NCBI RefSeq assembly: GCF_000972845.2
Contig: NW_020852928.1
Span: forward strand, 62,001-126,000
DNA length: 64,000 bases
DNA from: Larimichthys crocea
Lineage: Eukaryota; Chordata; Actinopteri; Sciaenidae
Reading direction: 5' to 3'
Below are positions 23,621 to 49,335 of this stretch, one piece after another. The first letter of the stretch is position 1. Each line of letters begins with the position of its first letter. Under the pieces are notes generated by a model. It was not told where the DNA came from. It ran no database searches and saw only the letters and a list, made by a program, of their open reading frames with translations. The position numbers and the translations under genes were made by a program.

Positions 23621-24854
23621 GTACTGTGTGGCATTGCAGTGGTTCTACTACTGCAAGTTTTGAGTTGGGACCTTGTTCACATTATGACACTTGTCGTGGC
23701 TGTTTGTCACGGCATTAACTGATGGGAAACCTTTAAATAAAGAAAGAAATAAAGACTGACATCCATATCACCACAACTAAAAATGTTTTAGGACATTTTT
23801 TTAAAAACATGAATACAGTCAGACAGCAGATGCACGGTCTATCATTAGCCCTGCTGCCTTCCATCCATCACCATGTTAGAGTAGAGGGTTCCACACCAGG
23901 TGGGAAATGAATGAGGAAATACTGTTGTGAGACGATGATGTGTGTTTGGATGCAGACATAACAAGCTGGCCGTGAGAAACCTGCTTATTCAGCTCAGTTA
24001 TCTCATCATCTGTAGCGCTGCAGGTGGGTCTTTGGCCGGCCACATCCAGCAGGTCTTACATCAACATGGTGGAGAAGGATCTGAAACCTGGAGGAGGTGT
24101 TGACGTGCCACAGTGTCCCAGTTTCAGCCTGAGCACTCCAACCAGCATGTGTGGATTAATATCCAGGTTTCTGACAACAGGACAATATGTACTTATGCTA
24201 GTATGCAGATTATCAAGGAACCCAACATTCACTCATCTGCACCAGCTAGGAGTGCTGGTCAGGTACCACTGTCACCTCTTCAGGTCAGAGAGAACAAAGC
24301 TGAGCCAATTAGACGCATTTTTACCTGAGACAGAACCACTTGGCAAGCTGGAGGATACTGGACTTCCATCCTAATAGCCTCTGCTGCTTCTTACCCACCA
24401 TTCATTCCTCTTCCCAGATACCACAGAGCAGTGACAGAACAGAACCATCCCTTCACCACATTTACAAATACATTGTCTTTTGTTGGAGCATCGACTCTGG
24501 ATTGTGACTCACCTCTCAACACCCACACCTTTTTCATATTCAGCAGTTTCACTTGAAGGGACTGGCTCTTTCAGCATGTGTTCTGTTCGTCTGTTTTTTG
24601 AGCAACAAAGGACTCACACAGCTAAAAAACAAGTGCTCCTCCACCTGAATATACCAATGTCACTGTGCTTGGGCTACGAGACAAGATGTCGCCTTAATCT
24701 ATGAGTCAGTTTGTGAGACTCTTTATTCAAACCATCTACATCAAGTATGAAGTGCGCTGTTCAGGGCAACAGAGTGACTAAAGCCTTTTGGTTTCACTCA
24801 GTTTGTGTTTGAACTGCAGTGCTAACAGCTTTAACTTGATTCTATCATGTGGTT
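23621..24854. other. Intergenic, unassigned open frames
   Basis: Two overlapping plus-strand frames at 24024-24374 have no motif I recognise. They may be transposon debris, as a hAT scrap follows. Confidence 0.3.
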
Positions 24855-25065
24855 TCTGCTCTGTCACATCTCTGATCACTTTTTTTCTTCAGTTTGTACT
24901 GTTGCTGCTGACGTACTTACCAATTACTCCATCAACTTGACCTGCATGTGGCTGCTTGTGCTCCTGGTTCCTTTCGCTGTAGCGACAGGCTCTGTTGAAA
25001 GAGCCTTTTCTAGTCTTCTAGAATCAGCTGCGCCTCTTTCAACTGAAGAAATATGCTCTTAAGTT
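24855..25065 (+). pseudogene. hAT transposase C-terminal (dimerisation) fragment
   Basis: The frame reads LVLLVPFAVATGSVERAFSS LLESAAPLSTEE. This matches the hAT dimerisation motif (hPhAxxxVERxFSxLK). Only ~70 residues remain and the upstream catalytic region is absent. Confidence 0.7.
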
Positions 25066-25547
25066 CCTGCAGAAGACTGGAAAGCAAATAATATAATGAC
25101 ACAATGGAATGGTGTGCTGCCTCTCTCGCCTCACTTCATCAGTAACAATAACCAATAACCTACATTTCATTTTGACACTGAAGCCAAATGTACTCAGCAG
25201 CAGCTGTGTGTTAGTTGCTCTGTTCTGCACAAAAATAGATGAGATACCAAATGAGTTCTTCATTTGCTGCTACTTCAAATCAATAGTACAATATTCACAT
25301 GTTGAATCCCTGTTAGTCTGTTAGTACCATCTTCAGACACTGGGCCATTAAACTTTTTAAAGATCTGGTACACTGCAACTGTAAAATGTAAATAGAATGA
25401 AATATTTGACATATTTAACTGAAAAAAGCACAAAGATAACTTACCAAATGTTTCAACTGATAAATTCATTTTTGAATTTGATGACAGCAACATTTGAAAA
25501 ACATTGTTCAGGGTCATGTTAACCACTCTGTTCATCACCTCTTCTTT

Positions 25548-25925
25548 TAAAAGTCCAGTGTGTAACATTTAGTGCTATCTAGCGGTGATGTTGCTGATTG
25601 CAACCCTGCTGCTTCATCCTCTCCTTGTAGGCATGAAGTGACCATGAAATGTACGGAAAATGTAAATAATAAAAAGCCGTTTGTCTGCTCTGGGCTGCTG
25701 TAGGAACATGGCGGATATAAAAGGTTCATTCTAAGGTAACAACAACGGAATTATCTTATTTTCAGGTGGTTAAACACTAATGAAAACAGAGTTATGAATA
25801 TTATATTCTCTAAATAGAGCCCTAAAACACAGTCACGGAATTCATTCTAAGTGCTGGACTGATGAAGCTCAGCTGCACGTGCCTGTAAAGGCAGATGATT
25901 CCGAAATCATTAAATTAGAGGCCTG
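25548..25925 (-). mobile_element. MITE, inverted copy of the 23 kb element
   Basis: Left end AAAAGTCCAGTGTGTAAC. The interior CTTATTTTCAGGTGGTTAAA and AATGAAAACAGAGTTATGAA is the complement of the 23.1-kb copy. It keeps more of the far arm (TAGTGCTATCTAGCGGTGAT), so it is the longer copy. Confidence 0.7.
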
Positions 25926-26322
25926 CTTATCTGCTGGGGAGGGTTAACGGACAGCTGTGCACAGATTAAGAGCTAAGAGTTTCATAGAGCAGCTGTGTGT
26001 GTGTGTGCTTATAATTCATGTGAGTTTTAAAGTATTTCAGTACATTTCTGTTTGCAGTGTGTGTGTAGCTGCTTCAGATGTAATCCTCAAGTTGTTCTTT
26101 CATTATGCCTCAGTGTGCACAGAGCTGATCACTGCGCTCTGTGCTCCTGTAAAGGATTTTTCCTGAGAGACAGTGAATGTTCCCTCACTGTCTTTTGTCC
26201 CTCTGGTGCACCAACCACCAGAGTCCATCATCCTGATCGCCTGACCTATAAGAAGACCCTCTGTCTCATTGATCAGGCTGCCCACAAGGGGGAGACGTTT
26301 GGTCATTTTCCAACCAGTTTCT

Positions 26323-26957
26323 TACAGACACACAAAAACATGGAGAAAAGTCAAAGATCAGGAGAAGTAGAGTAAAAACAATTGCCTGCAACATGTAAAG
26401 GTTCAAAGTGTGATGACATTCTTCAGTCTGTCTTCTGAGCTTTGAAACAATAAATTAGTGTTATTCAATATTTTTCTAATTGTCAAGAAGAAAGTTGATA
26501 AAAGGCTCAGTCATTCCCTAAAAACAGCTGGAGACACTCAGCTTGAACAAACACTACACTGACAGGAGAGTCTATGAAGAGGGTAGCAGAGACCATCTAT
26601 TTATCTATTTAGTTTGACTTTTATTTGATCTATATTTATGAATTCATCTATTCATTGTATTTCCATTTCCATTTTAATCTGTTACATCATCTTATTTTGT
26701 GTGAAGCACTTTGTTTGGATGAAATGACTGAGGTTATTTTGGGACTGCAGCCGAGGGTGAAGCAGTTGGGATGAGAGTCAGCACCTCCGAGTTTGAGGCC
26801 TTGGTTCTCGGTGGAATGCTCCCTCCAGGTTGGGAGTGAGTCGCTGTGGACTCGCTCGGACATCCTGAGGGAGCTCCGAGTACAGCTGCTGATCCTTCGT
26901 GTCTAAAGGAGCTAGCTGAGGTGGTTTGAAATCTGATTAGGACGCCCCCCGTGTGCG
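26323..26957 (+). repeat. ~635-bp direct duplication, copy 1
   Basis: Runs from ACAGACACACAAAAACATGG to GATTAGGACGCCCCCCGTGT and is almost identical to 29457-30093, with about half a dozen changes by eye. It includes a decayed LINE segment near 26770 (ATGAGAGTCAGCACCTCCGA) and lies outside ndst2, 2.5 kb downstream of copy 2. Confidence 0.9.
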
Positions 26958-28044
26958 CACCCTGAGCCCCAGCAGCAGCATGAACAAACTGAGAAGATCA
27001 GCTCTGTACAGCATGTCACTGCACACAACATGTTACTATCCTTGATAATTTACAATCAATTGGCCTCATCATTAATCTATTCAGAGTGTGTTACACATAC
27101 ATACACATCACACAAACATCCTCCCCACAGCGGACTGTGATGACGTGTTGAACGGTCCTGGATGAGGCTTGCACGGTGTTGAAGGGGTGAGGTTAAAAAA
27201 AAAAAAAAAAAAAAAAAAAAGATGCAGGAGCCGTCGTGTCCAACCTCCCTATGTGTTTATTAGAGATGATACAGTGTTGGCCTTTTTGACATTTATACAA
27301 AACAAACAGAAAACAAGACAGCAGCTTCTGATTCGTCTCCATACTGACTCCTATGTATGCTCTCGTCCAATGACATTTGTGGGTTACTGTCCTTGGATGG
27401 AGACGTGACTAAGTGTGTGTGTGCGTGTGTGTGTGCGTGTGTGTGTGTCATTCTGTGTTGTCAGGAGATGTTGGACATGTAATGGGCTTTTTCCTGTTTG
27501 GAGGGTTCAGTGCTCTTACTGACTGAGGTGCTTATCTTCCTCTCACAGCGAAACACTACCCAAACAGGGTTTTTAAATAGCTCTGGTCCAGGGCTGCACC
27601 GCATGATCACATCGTGTCAGGATCACTGCATATAGCCGATCAACAACATATCACTAATAAAAACACTTTGATTGATGACTAAATAAATAAAAGGCGCAAT
27701 TTATATACCTAATAATACTGCTGGAGATGATTAGGTTCACTCTAATTTTTTCAAGTCAATTTAGTGGTGACAGTTGGTCCTGTGTTTGTGTCAAACATTT
27801 ATTAAATGTCTTCCATAAGTGTGGAGCAGCTGTGTTCGGGAAAAGCCCCACAGAACTGAGAAGTGAAGTTTGAAAGATCTGACGCTTCAACTTCTACCAT
27901 GTTTAAAAATAATAATTCTGTCTCTTCAGTTTCTCTGACTTCATAGAAGTGCAATACTAAATCACTACAACATCCTGCAGGGTCACATCTGTCTCTACGG
28001 ACAAAATCAACTTGGACATTTACAGTATCTATAAGACACCCATC
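26958..28044. other. Intergenic, A26 run, nothing recognised
   Basis: Poly(A) at 27195-27220 may be the tail of a lost retroelement. GT-rich stretch at 27413-27450. Short frame at 27802-28050 (minus) has no known domain. Confidence 0.4.
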
Positions 28045-28290
28045 TGTCAATCTCTTAATCCTGCATAACTGTAAGTCTTAATATAATCTGAACAGGTGAG
28101 TTGTATATAAATTCACCCTCAGTACAGTTGTCATGAACGGGGAAGTTAGCTACAGAGACCAAAACAGTTTTTTGTACCAGGCTGTAAACATGTTTATTTC
28201 TGCTGTGAAGTTGGACATTTGAACATGGGGACTTATGGAGACTGACTCACTTCTGGAGCCAGCCTCAAGTGGCCACTTGAAGACCTCTCA
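28045..28290. repeat. Dispersed repeat shared with 46.2 kb
   Basis: About 230 bp from TTAATCCTGCATAACT to TCAAGTGGC matches 46200-46425 at roughly 95% by eye, with a fragment at 4378. Internal markers: GTTGTATATAAATTCACCCT and CCAGGCTGTAAACATGTTTA. No coding frame or terminal structure seen; class unknown. Confidence 0.85.
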
Positions 28291-28644
28291 GCTTCTCATG
28301 TTTGATCACAGTAACTACGTTGCTGAAATAACTAAAAAACAGTCTGTGTGGTTCCCGCTCTTTTTAAAAAAAACACTACATAGGTTATCAGAAAGTATAG
28401 AAGTGAGCTAAAATCAAACTGCAGAACAGAGAGAGGATGTCGATCATCATTTAAAAATCATCTTTACTTTAGTCAATAAACTGAGTATCAGCTGTTGACT
28501 GACAAGATGTTGATGTGGGGCACAGCCTGGACCACGACACATGATATTTACATTGACCTGTCATCACACAAGCTTCAACATATCTGTCACTACAGCCAAC
28601 AGACTGTGGAAAAAGGGAATGCAGCACCCCAAACTGTTGGCTAG

Positions 28645-28648
<4 letters not shown>

Positions 28649-28697
<49 letters not shown>
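28649..28697. repeat. (GT)n microsatellite
   Basis: About 49 bp of GT. Confidence 0.95.
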
Positions 28698-28699
<2 letters not shown>

Positions 28700-29319
28700 A
28701 AATTTGGACCAGGATGTGGACTGTCTGTCTGGTCTGTCTGCTGGCCTCAAACCTAACATATACAACTGTTTTTGAAAATCGACTGTTTTACAATCATCAT
28801 TCTTGCGGAGAGAAAAGATTTGTGTGTGTGTGTGTGATAGTCCTGTATCCAGTCACATACACACACACACACACATCTGCACAGTCTCTTCCTGTGAGTT
28901 TCTCTCCTCACATTAAGGCTGTCTGATCTGCTCTTTATGCCTCAAACGTGCTGGTCGACCAGTCATCTGGATCCAAAGCCAAGAGAGGCATACAGTGTGA
29001 GCCCCCTTATCCACGTCCGACACACACACTGAGGCTGAAAGAGGTTCAGGGATCCACTAATGTCCTTCTGCCAGAAAGGCGTCACGTGGTAAGCTCATCT
29101 TTCTGCCATGGAACAGGAGGACGTGTGACATCAGCTAACCGTGGAGCTCTTCTAGTGACAGAGCTGCTGTTGATTCCAGATCAGGTAGTCCAATCTAATC
29201 CAGAGCCAACTCGACTCCAAGTCCCAGCTTTTCTGTGGCGTGGCTGTGTGTGTGTTTGTGTGTGTATGTTTGCGTGTGAGTGTTTGTGTGTGTGTGTGTG
29301 TGTGTGTGAGTAAGTGGCC

Positions 29320-42009
<12,690 letters not shown>

Positions 42010-44070
42010 GGTGTTGGAGGGGAGAGGCAGGACTGGGCAGCAAGCAGCAGCAGTGAACAGGGGAGGAGAGCGGAGAGGTGGAGTAGGAGTGAGGGGAGGA
42101 GGGAGTGGAGGCAGAAGATCGAGCAGTAGATACTGGCACTGAGCTGTGCTGAGGAATAGCCATTTACACTAGGTCACCATGGCCAGCATCATCCATTACC
42201 TGCTCTCCACTTGTACCTCTGCAGTGCAAGAAACACTCTTTGATGACTGAATGGGAAGTGGGACAGGAGGCAGGGAAGGATGGATGATTATTTGATGGAT
42301 GGAATGTTAAATTATCTGGGAACTGAAGGGAGAAAAATGGAAGTTGGCTGAATAAAAGGTGACACAGAAGGTTTCTCTCTAAAGACCCCTTGGTTCCTGA
42401 AGATCAGGTCCAGAGTTCAGCCCGCTTCCTGCTTGCTCAATTCTCTCCTTTAAGCAGCTGTGCAGGTGTCTCTACAGTACATGTAGATGTGTCCATCTGC
42501 AGGTGTTTATGCAGTATGTCTGTGCTGGTGGTGGCCTGTGCTCTGGGGCTGGACCCCCTCAGGCCACCTGGCCTGGACATCCCAGAAAGAGACACCTAGA
42601 AGATGAGGACAGAGAAGTGTGAAGAAGACAATGTGAAGGGTGTAGAGGACTGTACTCCAGAAAAATGTAAAGAAAATGCTTCTCCATCTGTGATGGGGAA
42701 AGGTGTGCAAATCTCACCTGGAAAACACTGCAGATCTGAAAACCTTCTGCTCCAAATCTGGAAAACCTCTGCAAGAGAGAGGAGAGGGAGGGAGGAAAGA
42801 AACTGTAAATCTAGATTATTTTATAAAGGGCAAACAATAACAATAAGTTTCAAGCCTGTTTATTTTAGACAACAGCCAAATCCAAGAAGCTTCATACATT
42901 ATGCGCAAAAGACATGAACATAGAGCGCGGCCTTGTTGAATTTTGAGGTAGCGGCAGCCTGAACTGTGGTAGAGTAGTGTTCCGACAGGTGTCAGTTGGA
43001 TGGGTTAAAAGCGAAAGAATAATTTCATGTATGTAATATAACATGAATAATAAAGTTTCAACTTAACTTAGTTACTTGGGTTGACTTGAGGAAAAAGGTC
43101 ATTCATTTTCTGCAGAGATACCTTAGCTAACAGACAGATGGAAGACTTAAGACATGATTGACCCTGGCTGAATAAGCAATACATGTACTGACACTTGTCT
43201 TTTCTGATGTCCAGTGCGCACTGCTGTACAAAACATCCAATCACTAAGCTTAAAATTCTGCTAACAGCAAACAGAAGCTAAAGATTAGACTAAACTTACA
43301 GATCCACAGTTTAAAAATCACTTTCAGGTTCATGCCTCTGACTGACTTCTTCTTCATAGCAATAGCGGCCAAGTATAATGGGAATCATATTTAGAGCGAG
43401 CAGCCATAGCAAACAAAAAAAACCTAATGAATGCCAAATCATTTAAACTTATGGACATAACATGAAACTTATAGTATGGTTAAATCATCAAGGAGACATG
43501 AGTATTGAACACACAGAGGACAGAGTATGTGCCCAAACTGAACTAATGGTTAAGTAACACAAAGAATATGATCTCAAATACTTTGTGCCACACAAAGAAA
43601 ATCAGAACAGACAATGAAAACTCTGATGCTTACCTGCTTTTTCTATTTATTTATTAATTCATCAAAGTTTCAGACAATTAAATGATCACCCAGAGGAAGT
43701 ATCCTGTATTAGTGTGTGTGGTCCAACCACTGTCATTCTGCTATGAATGGGAGACAAAGAATGTGCTGCCTTTGTATGAGTGTAGTAACCCTACGTGTGG
43801 ACGCGTGCACACGCATACCTCCATTCTTTTGGCTCGCAGTGCTAATTAACGAACTGCAGCAAATGGATGCTTTGAATACTGTGAGGAATCACTCACACAT
43901 ATACACACACACACTCACACAGAGCAGATAATACCACGGCCTGCAGAAGACCCATTCTATTTGGGCTTCAGTTCATTTTGTGTGGTGGACTGTGTGTGTT
44001 CATCAGATGTGAACACACAGTAGAATGAATGGATAAAGGCTGAGGTGATGGATCAAACTTAATTGGATGG

Positions 44071-44112
<42 letters not shown>

Positions 44113-44590
44113 GCTGGACCCTGATGAACTCCATTGATGTTCAGGACAAAGAGGTGGTTAGGCTAACTATTAAAAACACATCTCTGAGCACACTTTACTG
44201 TTTGCAGCAGCTGTGCTGAAAAAAAATCTGGTCCTGAATAAACCTGTGTGCAAATAAACTGAATCATGCTTGCAGTGTGAAGTCCATTTAGATACCAAAT
44301 ATTGATCAGATTTGAATGCCTGCTACCTGGAGTAATGCTGTGAAGACTAACTAAGTGGTATGACCTGCTGAGAACGGGAGAATGGGATTTGTTCCATAGG
44401 AGTTGGAAAATTAGTAAATAAAAGAAAGCGACGAGATGGGAGAAGATCTTAAATATCTACATTTAATGACAGAATATTTAGCTGTTGTTTTTTTAGAATG
44501 CATTTGTTGTTGTTACAAAACTTGACTTACTTTAGAGAGATTGTATAACAGCAATAATCCATGAATAGAAGAGTTAGTAACACTGACAGT
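42010..44590. other. ndst2 5' UTR region and upstream DNA
   Basis: The first ~170 bp above the start codon are pyrimidine-rich in gene sense and contain candidate acceptors (CTATTCCTCAG near 42144; TTGCTGCCCAG near 42036), consistent with a spliced 5' UTR. Further right I see no exon. A (CA)18 tract lies at 44072-44107. Confidence 0.4.
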
Positions 44591-44594
44591 ATGA

Positions 44595-44700
44595 GTATGA
44601 ATATGTGGCTCTGGCTGTCATCTTCTTGGCAGTCCGTCCTCTTCCGCCTCCTGGCTAATCTAAAAATTGGCAAAGACTTGGATCATCACTGCGACAAATA
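44595..44700. repeat. Decayed copy of the 46.0-kb repeat
   Basis: GTGGCTCTGGCTGTCATCTT and TCTTCCGCCTCCTGGCTAAT CTAAAAATTGGC resemble 46030-46110 (CTCTGGCCACCACCATGTTG, GCTTCCGCCTCCCAGTTAAT). Confidence 0.5.
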
Positions 44701-44878
44701 CATAATAACTCGAACCCTACAGCTCTGACACTGTCTGACCAATTCTACAATTCACATTTAAAGCTGCTGGCTGCAGCTGGCACTAGGCAATAACCTCCCA
44801 TACATAATAAAAAGAAATTCCAAGGTGATGGCCATGATTTTTGCCAAGGAAAATTTTACAAGCTTTACATGACAACAG

Positions 44879-44880
<2 letters not shown>

Positions 44881-44928
<48 letters not shown>
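44881..44928. repeat. (GT)n microsatellite
   Basis: 48 bp uninterrupted. Confidence 0.95.
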
Positions 44929-44929
<1 letters not shown>

Positions 44930-44930
<1 letters not shown>

Positions 44931-45960
44931 GTTTCAAAGCCTTCCCTAAATAAAAAGTCTGGCATGTGAGTGACACAGCCAAGTGTCACAACTGACATTA
45001 ATAATGCACTGCGATCACAGAGCTCCATTAATGATTCATTAACTGTACTGTACTAACACACCTTCCCTCATGTACTGTACATTCCCATTGCCCTGCTGGT
45101 TACTTCAGCACACACTCAGCGTTCACTTTGAGTTTGACTGTCTGCTGAAATCTGTCATCCACTTTTCTTGGCTGAAAACCAACAGAGCCACTGTCTCAAC
45201 TGGTACATTAGTCACAAACGATAGACAACTATGTAATTAGGGAAGACACTTAACCCCCCCACCACCCCATCAATACATGGTAAACTAGCCGTGTGAAATT
45301 CACTTCGCAAAGGTAGAAATTACTGCAGAGCTGTAACAATAGACTGCTCTTATTTTGTCCACACACAGCATCTAAACACTACCAAGAGTATCAAGTGGTA
45401 AATTTGAATACACACTCAGCCGCTCCCTGTCTGAGGCCTACGAGCGCTGCATAATGAAATGCCAGACAGACACAGACTGATAGGTTGAAGGTGAGGAAGA
45501 CGAGGGGGAGGAATAGATAATAAATGGAGTGCGGGAGGCTGGAGGAGCAGTATGGGGAGACTGCAGTCATAATGAGCATCTGGTGTTTAATGGATTACTG
45601 AGTGGAGCTGAACACTCCTCTGGGATCCACAAAGACAGACCGGCAGCAGCAACAACAACACTAAAGAACCAGGACAGAACCAGCAGGATGGAGGGCAACC
45701 AAGCTCATAATGTGGTGCTGATCCTGAGGGGTGTGTTAATAAATTATCAATGATCTGCACATCAGGTCTTAATATTTCCTGTGAAGTGGTAAAATATTTG
45801 AGTGGAGGCAGTGGGTGAGAATTCAAAGGTCAGAGGTCAGCTTCATTTCTGCCTGTGGTCAAAGTTTACAGTATTAGAGGGAACAGCCAGTCATACTACT
45901 GGACCAATAGAGTAGAATGAGACCAACAGGACTTTTGCTGCTGTTGAAGGAAACTGTGTT
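44930..45960. other. No gene recognised
   Basis: The stretch 45410-45600 is less repetitive and less AT-rich than its surroundings and might be conserved non-coding DNA, but I have no alignment to show it. Confidence 0.3.
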
Positions 45961-45974
45961 TATAAATAGGATGG

Positions 45975-46430
45975 CGTATGTGTGACATCACCCACAGTTT
46001 TCCCAAGAGCCATTCTGAAGCTCAGATCTCTGGCTCTGGCCACCACCATGTTGGTAGTGCTGGCGCTTCCGCCTCCCAGTTAATCTAAAATGGCCAAAGA
46101 TGTGGATTATTGCTGACCTGATGCGGGCTGAATGATGCCTGGTTGCTCAAACAAGCCATATGTAACGACACCCACCTGTCAATCGAGGCGTCCGCTCTGT
46201 TAATCCTGCATAACTTTAAATCTTAATATAATGTGAACAGGTGAGTTGTATATAAATTCACCCTCAGTACAGTTGTCATGAACGGGTAAATTAGCTACAG
46301 AGACCAAAACAGTTTTTTGTACCAGGCTGTAAACATGTTTATTTCTGCTGTGAAGTTGGACATTTGAACATGGGGACTTATGGAGACTGACTTGTTCTGT
46401 AGCCAGCTTCAAGTGGCTGCTTGTGGCTGC
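45975..46430. repeat. Dispersed repeat, longest copy (shared with 28.1, 44.6 and 4.4 kb)
   Basis: The right half (46200-46425) matches 28045-28290 closely; the left half (46020-46110) matches 44595-44700. This copy shows that both pieces belong to one unit of at least ~450 bp. Class not determined. Confidence 0.75.
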
Positions 46431-46782
46431 TTGCTTCTAACCTACATGTGTTTATTTTAATCAAAGAAAATAAGAATCAGAAAGTAAGTCAATGAACTTT
46501 GGTTGTTATTGTAACACAGAGTATCATTGTGAGAGGACAGGAGGTATGGAAGCATGTGAAAGGGTTACTATGGGCTGAAATATGTGCCACCAGAAACTGA
46601 ATTTGAACCATTTATATTTGAATTTGAATTGTGTAACTTGAATAATTGAATAATAAAAAACTTTGGAACTTAACATTTAGTTCTCACAATTCAAATTCTC
46701 TTTTCTGTGACAAACATCCAGGTACAGGCAGAGCACTAGAGCGCAGACACACAGGACACCTCTTCGGTCAATCAGCACCTAC

Positions 46783-46790
<8 letters not shown>

Positions 46791-46821
<31 letters not shown>
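46791..46821. repeat. (GCGT)n microsatellite
   Basis: About seven tetranucleotide units. Confidence 0.95.
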
Positions 46822-46823
<2 letters not shown>

Positions 46824-47284
46824 ACGGCAGTTGCCGGTGTCTGGGAAAGTTATCACTGCCCTGCCACGGCAACTGCTGCTGTTATGGGCATTTGCTTTTA
46901 TTTTTTATTTTATAAAACGGTCATCAGAGTTGTATTAGACTCGCTGGCAGTAGCATTTCCAATACGTGATTTCTGCAATAATTTGTGTTTTCTTAATTAA
47001 TCTCTCAACAGCTGCCACTGATAGCCACGGCAACTACTGCTGCTTTGATCACCTGTTTTTATTTTTTATAAAACACTGTTGTATTAGACTCGATGGAAGT
47101 AACATTCCATCATGTGATTTCTGCATTAATTTGATTTAATTAATCTCTCAACATCTGTCTCAACTGGGGCAGCTGCCACTGCCAATCACACCTATAGACC
47201 CCAAATCCCAAACGTGTATATAAAGCCTGCTAGTCTACATTTCTCAGTGTATCGCAAGATCCTAATTTAAAATCCTGCACTAAG

Positions 47285-48335
47285 GGCTTTCTTTCCCAAA
47301 AATGTCTTTATTAATTTTCAGACACTTAACACATACATATACATATAACTACTGAGGCTTCAAACTGTGCCCCAAACGTGTAGAACCGTCTTCAATTCAC
47401 GAACAAGACATAACAACAAAACGGCAACCCAAATAAAAAAATAAGAATCACTTACGAAGAAAAGGAACTTAAATACACAATACAAAGATTACGTAAGTAA
47501 AAGTTTTTAAAAAATTTAAAAAAATAAACAGAAATACAAATGGGGGAAAATAAGTACAAAACCAACCATACACTGATCCTGTTCACAAGGGTGCATTACA
47601 TAAATTAGAAAGTGGTCAATCTACTCCAGACAGTAATCATTTTCCCAAATGAACTGCAGAGGGCTACTTATAGGTCAGGCCCAGGTGTTTTCACCAAACC
47701 AGACAAGTCTTTATTTGAAAGAAAATTTCTAAAGGGGCCCAAGATGTTATCAAAAATGGGTTGTTTACCTTTGATTGCATACGGAATCTTTTCTAAGGGC
47801 AAAGTTGTTGTTAATTCAGAAAACCATTTACCTATCCTTGGTCTATCCACCTCTTTCCAAGCTAATGGAATGACTATTTTGGCCTATATCTAAAAATAAT
47901 CTATGCTTCTTTCCTATGTTACAGTTAGCTGGGTAGATACCCAATAGGAATATTTTGGGTATGTGTATGTATAATTTTCAATACACTGTTTCACTTCTTC
48001 CCAGAGAACACTGCCACAAACAATGAAAAATCGTGCCCTTTTCTTTGTCACATTTTATGCAAACATCAGGTATAGCGTTATTGAATTTATTCAGTTTAAC
48101 TGGAATCATAAGAACGCATTAGCCAGTTGTACTGCAGAAATCTTAAACGGGTGTTCACTGTTTGTAATTGTGCCTTGGTACATGCCTTCTCCCACTCCTC
48201 AATGGAGATATTCTCCTGTAGGTCCTCTCTCCAGGACTCGAGCTTATTTACTCAGGATTCTGAAGATTCACCAACCAATTTATTATAGATTTTGGAGATC
48301 AAGCCCCTTCCCACTAAGTGCTTTCTACTATTGAA
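47285..48335 (-). pseudogene. L1-like LINE, 3' part
   Basis: Minus-strand text includes a CIKCDKEKGT-IFHCLWQCS block (~48075-48000), IFLLGIYP, and then WKEVDRPRIGKWFSELTT LPLEKIPYAIKG and DNILGPFRNFL. This is the order seen at the C-terminus of L1-type ORF2. Frame changes and stops occur. An A-rich tail in gene sense is expected near 47290 and the sequence there is T/A-rich. Confidence 0.65.
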
Positions 48336-48339
48336 TATA

Positions 48340-49210
48340 TTTGAGAAAATATGTTGTTCAATTATGCAATCATGATACACTATAAAAGGAAAAAGATCAC
48401 TGTAGGAGCCATGAAGGCATACATGGTGGGTAGATAGTAATTTTGTAGTTTATCTTTGGGTTATTTTGGTTGTTATTATTTGTTCTTTTTAAACAAAAGA
48501 GGGAAGTAAAGTTGTTGGTTTGAGTCTCAGTGTATCTAAACTTATTGAAGGCTGATCAAAGGAAGAAAATGAACCACAACATCTGGCAAGCTGGCAGGGA
48601 GGTTACATCTCTATGCCGAAGGCACACCTGATCACCAGTCAAGATGAGGAGGCTGTCAGATCATGTAACCATATCTTGTGAAATTCCAGTAACATGGACT
48701 GTGTTCTGGTTACGATATGGTTACTACTGCTGAGAGCAAATATGTATAAAGTGTACTGACTTGCTTGGACTGGCTTTCCCTCCACTGTCACAGACCTTCA
48801 GCTCCACATTGCTGGGAACATCTGAAAAAGCAGAAAGGACAATTATTACAAACATACAAACGAAATGTTTACAGTATCTTAATGTGCTTTTTATATACAG
48901 TGAATGTTCTCAACATTGGTGTTTTTAAGATAAAATATAGATTTATCTTTGCTTAGCTGTTCCTGTTGCAACAATTTGTCAATAATTGTCAACAATTAAT
49001 TGCAATTAATTGTTTAGAGTTATTTCTTTAAAAAAGGCTTCTCACAGGTTGTGCTTCCTTTCGTCCTCTATGACAGTAAACTGAACATCTTTAGATTGTG
49101 GACAAAACATGTCATGTGAGGACGTCACCTCTGGCTTTGGGAAACACTGATCAACATTTTTCATAATTTTTGGACATTGTATGGACACAATGACTGCTGC
49201 TCATTAACCC
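48340..49210. other. Intergenic / possible ndst2 intron; one weak candidate exon
   Basis: On the minus strand 48821-48761 is preceded by CTGCTTTTTCAG and followed by GTCAGT, with one open frame (VPSNVELKVCDSGGKASPS). It does not match a family I know. Otherwise nothing recognised. Confidence 0.25.
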
Positions 49211-49214
49211 ACAC

Positions 49215-49335
49215 CTGACCAGTGAGAGCAATTTGGGGTTCATACATGTGGACATGTGGAAAGCAGATGGTGGGAATGGAATCACCAACCCTGTGATCAG
49301 TGGATGACCTGTTCTCTTCCCCCTGTGGCTCAGAA
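49215..49335 (+). mobile_element. Decayed SINE relative of the 21.5-kb copy
   Basis: GAGAGCAATTTGGGGTTCAT, ACATGTGGACATGTGGA, GGAATGGAATCACCAACCCT and GATCAGTGGATGACCTGTTC follow, in order, the body and head of the SINE at 21494-21724, read in the plus direction. Confidence 0.55.
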
